A DNA stretch of 64,000 bases from Treponema sp. GTDB lineage: Bacteria; Spirochaetota; Spirochaetia; Treponematales; Treponemataceae. Shown piece by piece: positions 54,275 through 63,175 of the stretch; the stretch's first letter is position 1; each line of letters opens with the position of its first letter. The translations under genes and the position numbers were made by a program. Location of the stretch: positions 1-64,000 of the forward strand of contig JAFXSM010000048.1 of NCBI GenBank assembly GCA_017525605.1, read 5' to 3'. The notes below the pieces were generated by a model that made no database searches, had not been told where the DNA came from, and worked only from the letters and a program-made list of their open reading frames with translations.

Positions 54275-56215
54275 TTAGTTTTCCGTGCGGCGAACGTTGC
54301 TGAACATCTGCTCTTTTGAAAGCTTGAACCATATCGGGCGGCCGTGCGGGCAGTGCGGGTCCGGCAGTTCGATCGCCTGCCTTGCGATGTCCTCCGCGGT
54401 TTTGTCGTCAATCTGCATTCCCTGCATGACGGCCTTTCTGCATGAGGCTGTCGCGTAAATCTTGTACATAATCCGCTCTGGCTCGGTCTTTTCTTCGAGC
54501 AGTGCGTCTTTCAAGTCCTTCTGCGTTCCCTTCCATCGTGACGGTATCGTGCTGAATTCGAACATCGTTTTGCCTGTCTTTTTTCCCTCGAAGCCGATTT
54601 CGCCGAGTTTTCCGAGAAGAGATTCAACGTAATTTGATTCGCTTTCGTCGTCAGTTTCGATTGTGTAGGGAATCAGAAGCGGCTGCGGATAGTTCGTCTC
54701 GTCTTTTCCGCCCATCATTTTGTCGAAGATGATTCTTTCGTGCGCGGCGTGCTGGTCAATCATGTAAAGCGTGTTTTTCTTTTCGACGAGTATGAAAGTG
54801 TTCATCGTGCAGCCGATGTAGCGGAAATCGCTTTTCTTTGCCGAATCCGCCACCGATCTTTTTTCGTCAAGCTCTTCGTCGCTGAAAAACACCGTTTTTG
54901 AAAGCTGCTTTTCCGCGGACGTGTCGAAAGAGAAGAACTTCGAGCGAATGTTCGATTTCTGTGCGCTTGCTCCTGCCTCTTTTGAGCTTCCGCTTCCGAA
55001 TGAGAAATTTCGTGGCGAACTTTTTGGGCTAGTTCTTTCGCGCTCCTTAAGGTCATAGTCGAATTCTTGTTTTGCAGGAAGAATTCCTTCTTGTGCGTCA
55101 TCATGCGTGTTTTGAACGCGGCTTCCGATTCCGATTCCGATTTCTCCTTCAATTTCAATTTCTTCTTCCGAATCTTCATTCGAGTCTTTTTTCATCGATG
55201 CGGAAGTGAGTGCTTTCAGAAAATTCGAAATCGAAGAGCTGACTCCGTGGTGAAGCGCGGAAATGTCGCGGAATTTGACCTCTTTTTTTGCGGGGTGAAT
55301 GTTGAAATCGACAAGCGACGGGCTGACCGTTGCGAAAAGGGAAGCGACCGGATGCGTTCCGTTCGGGAAGAATCCCTGGCAGCCGTATTCGATTGCCTGC
55401 AAAAGCGAATATTCCTGGACGCGCCGTCCGTTCACATAAACGAAAATGCTTCTCCTGTCGTTCCGCCTAATCGACGGGTCTGCGATTACGAGCGTGAATT
55501 TCCAGTCGTTTTTGCCGTCAGCTTCTTTCCCCTGCGTGCTGAATTCGTACAAAAGGGAAGAAGATTCTTTTATCTCAAGCGCGGATGCGAATCTCTGTTT
55601 TGTCGATACGTTTGCAGGAAGGTTAAGCCGAATGTTGCCGTCAACAGTCAGTTTGAATGCGATGTCCGGTCGTGCGAGCGTTTTTTCGACGAAAATGTCC
55701 TTGCACATCATCGTTTCGCTTGCCGGGCGTTTCAGAAAAACACGGCGTGCAGGGAAGTCCGAGAAAAGGTCTTTGCTCGAGACGCAAGTTCCTTTTCCGT
55801 CCTGAAAAAGCGCGGCCGTTTCGATTTTTCGCGGCTTGCTGTTCGACATGGACATTTTCATGTTGCCGCTTGAGATTTCGAGCGTACTGACTGCCGCAAT
55901 CGACGCGAGTGCCTCTCCGCGGAATCCGAGCGTCGAAAGCCTCGTCAGATCTTCCGCGTCGATGATTTTGCTTGTCGCGTGCGGATTCGCGCAGTTCTCA
56001 AGGTCGTCCCTCGTCATGCCCGAGCCGTCGTCGCTGACTTTCACGAGCGAGATTCCGCCGTCCGCAATCTCGACGTTTATAGATTTTGCGCCCGAGTCAA
56101 CCGCGTTGTCCAAAAGCTCGCGGAGGATTGCCGCAGGCCTGTCGATGACTTCTCCCGCCGCGATTCTCCGTGCGACATCTTCCCGAAGAATTCGGACTGG
56201 TCTTCTTTCAGCCAT
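54275..56215 (-). CDS. mutL: DNA mismatch repair protein MutL
   Basis: A 646-residue MutL. The N-terminal GHKL ATPase has RRIAAGEVIDRP, ELLDNAVDSG, DDGSGM and the TLGFRGEALASI lid motif. The C-terminal dimer/endonuclease region (about 470-640) has DQHAAHERIIFD (Asp at the final position, where DQHAxxExxxxE is usual), SCRKAV and CPHGRP, which argue for an endonuclease-active form. The middle is a long Ser/Glu-rich linker. It overlaps xseB by 8 bases. No mutS is in the window. Confidence 0.95.
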   Translation of the reverse strand: MAERRPVRILREDVARRIAAGEVIDRPAAILRELLDNAVDSGAKSINVEIADGGISLVKVSDDGSGMTRDDLENCANPHATSKIIDAEDLTRLSTLGFRGEALASIAAVSTLEISSGNMKMSMSNSKPRKIETAALFQDGKGTCVSSKDLFSDFPARRVFLKRPASETMMCKDIFVEKTLARPDIAFKLTVDGNIRLNLPANVSTKQRFASALEIKESSSLLYEFSTQGKEADGKNDWKFTLVIADPSIRRNDRRSIFVYVNGRRVQEYSLLQAIEYGCQGFFPNGTHPVASLFATVSPSLVDFNIHPAKKEVKFRDISALHHGVSSSISNFLKALTSASMKKDSNEDSEEEIEIEGEIGIGIGSRVQNTHDDAQEGILPAKQEFDYDLKERERTSPKSSPRNFSFGSGSSKEAGASAQKSNIRSKFFSFDTSAEKQLSKTVFFSDEELDEKRSVADSAKKSDFRYIGCTMNTFILVEKKNTLYMIDQHAAHERIIFDKMMGGKDETNYPQPLLIPYTIETDDESESNYVESLLGKLGEIGFEGKKTGKTMFEFSTIPSRWKGTQKDLKDALLEEKTEPERIMYKIYATASCRKAVMQGMQIDDKTAEDIARQAIELPDPHCPHGRPIWFKLSKEQMFSNVRRTEN

Positions 56216-56639
56216 TCTGTCTTAGACCCTCTGTAGGTGCTGTCATTTCTTCGAAAAGGTCAAATTCGAGTCCCGCGTCCAAATCATCGCCAGTTTCTGC
56301 TTCTTCTTTTGAGTTTTCTTTTGCAGTTTCTTCGGAAGCTTTTTCGGATTTTGCGGATTTCGATTCTTTCTTTTCGGATTTTTCAGATTTAGAGCTTTTT
56401 TCGTCTTTCTCTTTCGAATTTTTTCCTGACGGAGCTTTTGCCAGATTGTTTTCGTCGAGCGGATTGTTCATCAGGATCTGGATTTTTCCTTCGATTTTCT
56501 CGATTTCGTTCTCCAGCGTCTTCGCAAGCTTGATTCCTTCTTCGAACGTTGATATCGCGTCCTCGATCCCGATTTCCGGGTTCCTGATTTTCTCCGACAA
56601 TTCTTCGAGCCTTGCTATGTTTTCTTCAAATGTTTTCAT
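56208..56639 (-). CDS. xseB: Exodeoxyribonuclease VII small subunit
   Basis: A 143-residue protein. The first 65 residues are the two-helix XseB fold (FEENIARLEELSEKI, ISTFEEGIKLAK). The remaining 75 are a low-complexity Ser/Lys/Glu tail not found in typical XseB of about 80 residues. It partners XseA, encoded just upstream, in trimming single-stranded DNA. Its 3' end overlaps mutL. Confidence 0.9.
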   Translation of the reverse strand: MKTFEENIARLEELSEKIRNPEIGIEDAISTFEEGIKLAKTLENEIEKIEGKIQILMNNPLDENNLAKAPSGKNSKEKDEKSSKSEKSEKKESKSAKSEKASEETAKENSKEEAETGDDLDAGLEFDLFEEMTAPTEGLRQNG

Positions 56640-56704
56640 TTTTTTCTCCTTACAAACAAACAGAATATTTTTGCGGTCAGTTTTTCATCCGAGTTTTATT
56701 TGCG

Positions 56705-57895
56705 TTACGGAAAGGTGACTTTCGCGACGAGCTCGCCTTCCGAAAGCTTGATTCCGATGTGCTCGCCGTCGGCAACGTCCTCTGGTCTTCTTACGATTCT
56801 GTTGCCCGATGCTGTGACGATTGCGAATCCTCTCTTGAGGACGTTTTCTGGGTTCGCGACCTCAAGTGTTTTGACGCTTGTCGTTACGATCCGCCTTGAT
56901 TCCTCGACTTTTTTCAGCATTTCTTCGGTGATTATCCGCTTTGAATTTTCGATTCTGCTTTTCATCGGCTGGATTATCGCCTTGAGCCTGATTTCCATGC
57001 TCGAAGTGTCGAATGTGCGGAGCTCCATCTTCGCGTCGCGTATCATCGACTCGACTTTTTCTTTCATCGCATCCCTGTATGCGTTTATCTCGTCGATGAT
57101 TTCGCTTTTCTGCGTGAACACGATTTCCGCGGCTGCCGACGGGGTTGGCGCACGGACATCTGCCGCGTAATCGGACAATGCCCAGTCGATTTCATGCCCG
57201 ACCGCGCTCACGACCGGAATTTCCGATTCCGCGATTGCCCTTACGACCTCTTCCTCGCTGAACGGAAGCAGATCCTCAAGGGAACCTCCGCCTCGTCCGA
57301 CGATTAGGACATCGCAGATTTTGTATGCGTTTGCGGTCTTGATTTGCTTCGCTATCGTCTGCGCGGCTCCGTCTCCCTGAACCTGCGCCGGGAGAACCGC
57401 GACCGATATTCCGGGGTTTCTCCTTTTCGCGATGTTCAGGATATCCCTGACTGCGGCTCCTGTCGGGCTTGTTACGATTCCGACCCTTCTCGGATATCGC
57501 GGGAGAACTTTCTTTTTCGATTCGTCGAACAGACCTTCTTCCGCCAGCTTGCGCTTCCGCTCCTCTATCATTCTGAGAATGTCGCCTTCGCCTGCGATTT
57601 CCATTCTCGATATGACAATCTGGTATTTTCCCTGCGGCGCGTAAACGGAAAGTGAGCCTGTCGCATGGACTTTCGTTCCGTCCTTCATCGGGAATGAAAG
57701 GCTTGCGGCTTTTCCCTTGAACATCACGGCGGAAATCTGCGCACCTTCGTCTTTAAGAACGAAATAGAGATGCCCGCTCGCGTTCGGCCTGTAGTTTGAA
57801 ATTTCGCCTTCGATTGTGATTGTTGCGAATGAACCTTCGATTATTTCTTTTATGTTTTGTGTGATTTGGGTAACTGTCAGCACGTTTTCACTCAT
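56705..57895 (-). CDS. xseA: Exodeoxyribonuclease VII large subunit
   Basis: A 396-residue XseA. N-terminal OB domain (about 5-100, VTQITQNIKEIIEGSF, GEISNYRPNASGHLYFVLKD), then the catalytic domain (GIVTSPTGAAVRDI, RGGGSLEDLLPF, VGHEIDWALSD) and a C-terminal helix and GYAIV-like tail (RGFAIV). The ATG at 57895 gives the family start; a longer frame upstream is not supported. No ribosome binding site is seen; TATAAT lies 7 bases upstream. It precedes xseB and mutL. Confidence 0.94.
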   Translation of the reverse strand: MSENVLTVTQITQNIKEIIEGSFATITIEGEISNYRPNASGHLYFVLKDEGAQISAVMFKGKAASLSFPMKDGTKVHATGSLSVYAPQGKYQIVISRMEIAGEGDILRMIEERKRKLAEEGLFDESKKKVLPRYPRRVGIVTSPTGAAVRDILNIAKRRNPGISVAVLPAQVQGDGAAQTIAKQIKTANAYKICDVLIVGRGGGSLEDLLPFSEEEVVRAIAESEIPVVSAVGHEIDWALSDYAADVRAPTPSAAAEIVFTQKSEIIDEINAYRDAMKEKVESMIRDAKMELRTFDTSSMEIRLKAIIQPMKSRIENSKRIITEEMLKKVEESRRIVTTSVKTLEVANPENVLKRGFAIVTASGNRIVRRPEDVADGEHIGIKLSEGELVAKVTFP

Positions 57896-57902
57896 GCGTT
57901 CA

Positions 57903-57908
57903 ATTATA
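57903..57908 (-). promoter_or_regulatory. Extended -10 element directly before xseA
   Basis: Minus strand TGCTATAAT, ending 7 bases before the xseA ATG, with CAGACA 17 bases upstream as a -35. The start would fall at or next to the start codon, giving a leaderless mRNA. Confidence 0.5.
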
Positions 57909-57971
57909 GCAAATGTCATGCTGGATGTCTGAATCTCAACTGTGATGTTTTCATGCCGATAATAAAACGAT

Positions 57972-59549
57972 ATGGGAAATATTGTTGTGCTTTTCGCTGG
58001 ATTTTCATTGGATTCAGCTCGTAATAATTTTTGCTTGGAAAAACAGTTCGGCGGAAAATCTTCTGCGGAACTTGCATTGAAATGGGCCTCTTCAAACGGG
58101 ACAAAGACTTTCGTGCTTTCCGTTCCTGAAAATTCAGAGAAACTTTCTTCTGTCGTCGCTGGAATTTCTCCTTCATCTTCATCTGAAATAGAAATAATCG
58201 AGGAAGATTCGTGGACCGCATCGAAAATCGCATTGAAGATTGCGGAATGCTGCAAAAAATCCGAGTGCGATTCCGCGTTGTATTCCTGGATTGACACTCC
58301 GTTTTTGAACAACAGCATTACGAAAAAACTCCTCGACATGCACGCTGAATACATTGCCGAGTACACGTTCGCGGACGGCTTTCCGTACGGTGTCGCGCCC
58401 GAGGTAATCAATGCCGGGACAGCGTCGATAATCGCGAACTTGGCGGGCGAAGATGCGTCTGCAACGAGAACTGCGCTTTTTGACGTTATGAAGCGCGAAA
58501 TCAACTCTTTCGAAATCGAGACTCTCGTTTCGGATTTTGATTACAGACCGCTCCGAATTTCCCTTGAGTCTTCATCGAAAGGCGGATTCGTTTCCTGCAG
58601 TGCGCTTTTCTCTTCGCTGAATCTGAACGGAAATGATATTGCTGAATTCGATGCCGATGAATTGTGTTCGGTTGCGTCAAAAAATCCTTTGGTAATCAGG
58701 AATATTCCGCATTTCTTCGACATCCAGATAACTTCCAAAGTGAACCATAAAACTTTGTATTCCCCTGAGAATGCGAACATCGGAATCGAAAATCTTCCCG
58801 ACATGAGCGTCTGCGAATTTGAGAAGCTTGCCAAGAAGATAAGCGAATTCTCTCCTGGCGCGGTCGTTTCCCTGAGCGCGTTCGGCGAGGCGACGAGGCA
58901 TCCTGATTTTCTTGAATTCGTCGGAATCCTTTCGAAGAAGGGGCTTCGGATTTTTGTCGAGACTGACGGGCTTTGCGTTGATTCGGAATTCGTCTCTTCC
59001 GTTGCGGGTAAAATTTCCGGTTCAGAAATCGACTGGATTGTCGATATCGATGCGGCTGATTCTTCAGTTTATGCAAAAGTGCGGAACGCGCCTGAGAGCG
59101 ACTTCCAGAAGGCTGTGGATGCAGTCTCCGCTTTGTCGGCCGCGTTCAAGAATCACGTTTATCCGCAGCTCACGCGCATGAACGAGAACGAGGAGAACCT
59201 TGAGAAATTCTTCCGCTTCTGGAGGAATGCCGAAAGCCCGTCGAACGGAAAAATCATAATCAAAAAGTACGATTCTCTTTGCAGTGCGTTGCCTGACAGG
59301 AAGCCTGCCGACCTTTCGCCTTTGCGGAGAGTCCCTTGCTGGCATCTATCGCGCGATTTCGTGATTCTCTCGGACGGCTCCGTTCCGAAGTGCCGTTCTT
59401 GCGGAAAAAGCCAGATTCTCGGGAACGCGTTTGCCGAAAGCCTTTCCGATATCTGGGATTCGGCTTCTCCGGTTTATGCAGAGCACGTCAGCGGAAACTA
59501 CAGGGGAAAATGCGGAGGATGTGATGAATTCTATACCTTCAGTTTTTAA
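57972..59549 (+). CDS. Spiro-SPASM protein lacking the radical SAM cysteines
   Basis: A 525-residue protein. The N-terminal 230 residues resemble a nucleotide-sugar or glycosyltransferase-like fold; a radical-SAM-like barrel follows (about 240-450), but the position of CxxxCxxC reads VNHKTLYS (about 257-264), so the cluster Cys are replaced by Val, Thr and Ser. The C-terminal SPASM segment keeps several Cys (VPCWHLSRD, KCRSCGK, KCGGCDEF). This matches the spiro-SPASM family of spirochetes. It heads a glycan gene cluster and overlaps the next gene by 26 bases. Function unknown. Confidence 0.88.
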   Translation: MGNIVVLFAGFSLDSARNNFCLEKQFGGKSSAELALKWASSNGTKTFVLSVPENSEKLSSVVAGISPSSSSEIEIIEEDSWTASKIALKIAECCKKSECDSALYSWIDTPFLNNSITKKLLDMHAEYIAEYTFADGFPYGVAPEVINAGTASIIANLAGEDASATRTALFDVMKREINSFEIETLVSDFDYRPLRISLESSSKGGFVSCSALFSSLNLNGNDIAEFDADELCSVASKNPLVIRNIPHFFDIQITSKVNHKTLYSPENANIGIENLPDMSVCEFEKLAKKISEFSPGAVVSLSAFGEATRHPDFLEFVGILSKKGLRIFVETDGLCVDSEFVSSVAGKISGSEIDWIVDIDAADSSVYAKVRNAPESDFQKAVDAVSALSAAFKNHVYPQLTRMNENEENLEKFFRFWRNAESPSNGKIIIKKYDSLCSALPDRKPADLSPLRRVPCWHLSRDFVILSDGSVPKCRSCGKSQILGNAFAESLSDIWDSASPVYAEHVSGNYRGKCGGCDEFYTFSF

Positions 59550-60498
59550 TGCGAGGGAGATAAGCAGGACAGTTGTCGGAGGCGGGGAAATCTGCCCGAA
59601 CATCCAGATGGACTGCTCCGTCGTCCTGATAAATGACGGTTGGAGCCCAAGCCGCGTAAAGACTTTGGACACTCTTCTCGGCTGCGGTTTTTCTTCTGTG
59701 GTTTCGATTGAGAGCAGCAGGGCGAACTATAATATTGAAGATTTTTCGCGCCGTTTTCCGTCGGTGAAATTCATCGTGCCGCTTGAGACCGTGACTGACG
59801 GGGATTTGGTGAACATCGCGATGAACGAGGTGCAGAGCGAATACGTCCTGATTCTCCGCGACACGCTAGACATAAAATCCGACGTGATGACACCGATTCT
59901 CTTTTCGAACCTCACTGCCGAAAAGCCTTTCTGCATCTGTCCGAGATTGATGCTCCGCGGAAATGTGTCGTTCCCGGTCGTATCAAGCCCGTCTTCAAGG
60001 AAATCCGTTTTCGATGTGGAGTCTTCCGCAAAAGTGACTGACGGAGCCGGAAATCTTTTGCCGTACGATTTGGTCGCGCTGTTCAATAGAAAGAAATTCA
60101 TCGCGCTCGGCGGCTACGATTACACGATTGAATCGAACTATTGGCAGAACCTTGACCTCTCGCTTCGTTCGTGGCTTTGGGGCGAGAAGACGATTATGTC
60201 AACGTCGTTCGCAATTTCCTATGCGACTGATGTGGAGCAGGTTGATTCGACCGCAAGCCAATACTCGAACAGGTTCTACCTGAAAAACCTTCTTCCGCGT
60301 TTTGTCCGGGGCGAGGGCGTGATTCCGCTCACTTCGTTCCTTTTGTATCTTCCGCGTTCTGGATGCGGATTTTTCGAGGCGTGGCGGCAGTTCAAGGATG
60401 CAAGGCGGTGGGTCAGCGACAATAAATTTAGGTTCAGGCTTGATGCCGTCACCCTCGTTCAGCGGTGGGGAGAAGAAAACTTCATCGACAGCAAATAA
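59524..60498 (+). CDS. Glycosyltransferase 2-like protein of the glycan cluster
   Basis: A 324-residue protein resembling family 2 glycosyltransferases: SVVLINDGW near the N-terminus, SVVSIESSR, then ALGGYDYTIESNYWQNLDLSLR, the acceptor-side motif of that fold. The DXD is not obvious, so catalytic activity is uncertain. The ATG at 59524 has GGAGG 5 bases upstream and overlaps the spiro-SPASM 3' end, implying coupled translation. It likely acts on the same glycan as its neighbours. Confidence 0.75.
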   Translation: MNSIPSVFNAREISRTVVGGGEICPNIQMDCSVVLINDGWSPSRVKTLDTLLGCGFSSVVSIESSRANYNIEDFSRRFPSVKFIVPLETVTDGDLVNIAMNEVQSEYVLILRDTLDIKSDVMTPILFSNLTAEKPFCICPRLMLRGNVSFPVVSSPSSRKSVFDVESSAKVTDGAGNLLPYDLVALFNRKKFIALGGYDYTIESNYWQNLDLSLRSWLWGEKTIMSTSFAISYATDVEQVDSTASQYSNRFYLKNLLPRFVRGEGVIPLTSFLLYLPRSGCGFFEAWRQFKDARRWVSDNKFRFRLDAVTLVQRWGEENFIDSK

Positions 60499-60512
60499 TC
60501 CTGAGCGATAAC

Positions 60513-60531
60513 GAAGTTTCCGAACAGGTTT
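60513..60531 (-). repeat. Second copy of a 19-base shared element
   Basis: GAAGTTTCCGAACAGGTTT is the exact reverse complement of 20386-20404, the left arm and loop of the terminator there. It stands here after the glycosyltransferase gene without its second arm. Confidence 0.6.
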
Positions 60532-60604
60532 AATATATTTATTTTTCGTGTAAGATAAGATTTCTCAAAAAGAGTTTTAAAGGTCAGAAGGGGTTTCTAT
60601 AAAA

Positions 60605-63139
60605 ATGAAGATAATACTTGCGGCTCAGTGCCGTCTTTCGTCCACGAGATTGCCTGGAAAGGCGTTGCTTGAGCTTGGCGGAAAAACAGTTCTTGACTGG
60701 AGCCTTGCGTCGATGAGAAAAGTTCCTGCCGATGCGTATTTCGTGGCTACTGACAAGGATTCTGAAGCAGAGCTGAGACCGATTTGTGAGCGGAATGGAT
60801 TTGAATTGTTCGTCGGCCCGCTTGAGGATGTTCTGGAGCGGTATTGCCTTCTGATTGAGCATACTGGTGCCGATGCCGTAATCCGCTCGACTTGCGACAA
60901 TCCTTTTCTTTTTTACGAGGCGGCAATTGCGTTGAGGGAACAGTTCGTCAGAAGAAGCGAGACCGGAAAATGCGATTACATAACGTGGACAGGGCTTCCG
61001 CACGGCAGCGGAGTCGAGATGTTCAGCGCAAAATCTCTTCTTGCCGCAAAAGAGCAGACTTCCGACCCGTATGACCATGAGCACGTCGGGCCTGCGTTGT
61101 ACAATCATCCCGAGAAATTCGAGTGCGTGATGCTTCCGTCTCCTGCCGAATGGAATTTCCCGAACATCAGGACGACAATCGACACGAAAGCAGATTACAG
61201 GAAGGCTCTGAAAGTCGTGCGCAAGGTTTCTGGCGTTACGAGCAGTGCGAATCCCGTTCAGGAACCTTATTCATGCAGCCAAATCATCGAGGCGTATTCG
61301 GATTCTTCCGTGATTTCGCCGGTTCTCTGCGTTCCGTGTGTCAGCAAAGGCAAGGGAACCGGGCATTTGAGGCGTTGCCTTTCGGTTGCGGTCTCAATCG
61401 GGGCTGATGTTTACATTCCTGAAAATCCTGGTCTTGAGGAAATCGACGAGCTTTTGCATGACGCAAAGTCTAGCGGTTTCTCTGAATGGCAGATTCTCCG
61501 CTCTCTTCCTGAAAAGGGCGAATATTCTATGGTTCTTGCGGATGCATTCTCTCTTGACAGGGCGACTGCGGTTTCGTTGGCGAAAATCGCGCCGGTAACC
61601 GCAATCGACGAAGGTTCTGTGAACACCGATTTCTGCGACTGCCTTCTCGACATAATTCCGTCTTACGGAATCTCTCGTCCTGCGAATATAAGCGACCCGT
61701 CTTTCGTTACTCTTCCGAAGTACAGAAGAACTGCCCCTCGTCCGAAAAATCCGAGCGAAATAAAGCGCGTTCTCGTTACGGTCGGCGGTGAGGACCCTGC
61801 GGATTTGGTCGTTCCGGCTTCAATCGCATTCGCTTCCCTTGACGAGAAAAAATACGGCGAGAAGACCGTCACTGCGATAACTTCCGACCCGGAAACTGCC
61901 GCTTCCCGCGTTCCTGAGAAACTTCGTGGAAAGATAAAATTCATTTCGCCTGTCCATAATCTCCGCGAGCATCTTGCTGATTTCGATTTGGTTGTCTCGC
62001 ATTACGGCTTCACGGCGTTCGAGGCGATTGCGGCCGGCTGCGGTGTCATTCTTCTTGGAACTACTGCGCTTCACATAAAACTCGCCGAGAAATACAAATT
62101 CGTCTATCTTCCGACATACATGCTTGCTTCTGCTGGTGCCGGCGAGGCTCTCCAGAATATCGACGCTCTCTATCCCGAGTCTCCGCTTCGGAGTGAAAAT
62201 ACGGATGATTCAGTTCAGAAAGATTTGGGCAAATTCGTTCTTCAGCTTTCGAAAGGCAGGAGATTCCACTGTCCGGTCTGCCAAAGTCACCATGAGCCTT
62301 TCCTTGACCCGATTGTGTCAAGGACGACCAGGCATTCGTTCAGGCGATGCCACAATTGCGGAATGCTCTACATGGCATGGACATTCGATGCTGAGGACAC
62401 TGAATACAACGAAACGTATTTCTTTGACGACTACAAAAAACAGTACGGAAAGACATATCTTGACGACTTCATGCAGATAAAGGCTCAGTGTGTCAGAAGA
62501 ACTTCGAATGTTGACATGATTTTCAGGAGGATGCACAGGAAGGCTGTCACTCCGACTGAGCTTGACATCGGCTGCGCGTTCGGCCCGTATCTCGATGCCG
62601 CGAATGATGCCGGCTGGCAGGTGTTCGGAACTGACGCGTCAAAAGAGGCGGTCGATTATGTCCAGAACACGCTCCATTATCCTGCCGTCGTCTCGAAATT
62701 CCCGTCGTTCGACCCTGCGATTCTTTTTGGAGTGAAGCAGTTCGATTCCGTCACGATGTGGTATGTGATTGAGCATTTCCAGAATCTCGACGCTGTTCTC
62801 AAATGCGTCTCGAAAATTCTCAAAGTCGGAGGCGTGTTTGCGTTCTCGACTCCGTCAGCTTCGGGCGTTTCGGGAAAATTCAACACGCAGAGTTTCTTCG
62901 AGAATTCTCCTGCTGACCATTACACTTTGTGGGAACCTTCAAGAGTCGGCTCTATCCTTAAAAAATACGGGTTCAAGCTCGTGAAGACTGTTTCTACCGG
63001 TCATCATCCTGAGCGTTTCCCTGCGCTTTCTGGGAAAAAACAATCAGGTCTCAAGTGGTCGTTCTACAATATGATGAGCAAAATGCTCGCTCTCGGCGAT
63101 ACGTTCGAGGTGTATTGCGTAAAAGAGAAAGATATCTAG
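60605..63139 (+). CDS. Three-domain SpsF-SpsG-methyltransferase fusion
   Basis: An 844-residue cytoplasmic protein. Residues about 1-235: SpsF/CMP-sugar-type cytidylyltransferase (MKIILAAQCRLSSTRLPGK, CDNPFL). About 240-545: SpsG/PseG-like nucleotide-sugar enzyme (GKGTGHLRRCLSVA, VTVGGEDPA, VVSHYGFTAFEAIAAG). About 555-585: zinc ribbon (CPVC...CHNC). About 630-844: SAM methyltransferase (ELDIGCAFGPYLDAA, SVTMWYVIEHF). The usual partners are separate proteins, so this joins activation, sugar processing and methylation. A role in making a modified nonulosonic acid or similar sugar for flagellin or surface glycan is inference. AAGGGG box before the ATG. Confidence 0.88.
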   Translation: MKIILAAQCRLSSTRLPGKALLELGGKTVLDWSLASMRKVPADAYFVATDKDSEAELRPICERNGFELFVGPLEDVLERYCLLIEHTGADAVIRSTCDNPFLFYEAAIALREQFVRRSETGKCDYITWTGLPHGSGVEMFSAKSLLAAKEQTSDPYDHEHVGPALYNHPEKFECVMLPSPAEWNFPNIRTTIDTKADYRKALKVVRKVSGVTSSANPVQEPYSCSQIIEAYSDSSVISPVLCVPCVSKGKGTGHLRRCLSVAVSIGADVYIPENPGLEEIDELLHDAKSSGFSEWQILRSLPEKGEYSMVLADAFSLDRATAVSLAKIAPVTAIDEGSVNTDFCDCLLDIIPSYGISRPANISDPSFVTLPKYRRTAPRPKNPSEIKRVLVTVGGEDPADLVVPASIAFASLDEKKYGEKTVTAITSDPETAASRVPEKLRGKIKFISPVHNLREHLADFDLVVSHYGFTAFEAIAAGCGVILLGTTALHIKLAEKYKFVYLPTYMLASAGAGEALQNIDALYPESPLRSENTDDSVQKDLGKFVLQLSKGRRFHCPVCQSHHEPFLDPIVSRTTRHSFRRCHNCGMLYMAWTFDAEDTEYNETYFFDDYKKQYGKTYLDDFMQIKAQCVRRTSNVDMIFRRMHRKAVTPTELDIGCAFGPYLDAANDAGWQVFGTDASKEAVDYVQNTLHYPAVVSKFPSFDPAILFGVKQFDSVTMWYVIEHFQNLDAVLKCVSKILKVGGVFAFSTPSASGVSGKFNTQSFFENSPADHYTLWEPSRVGSILKKYGFKLVKTVSTGHHPERFPALSGKKQSGLKWSFYNMMSKMLALGDTFEVYCVKEKDI

Positions 63140-63175
63140 CAAAACATAAAAAAAATCGGGTGAAAAGGGGATAAT

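Noticed and set aside
55067..55873. Long rightward open frame opposite mutL
   Set aside because: It is a Cys/Arg/Phe-rich complement of a well-conserved gene with no ribosome binding site.
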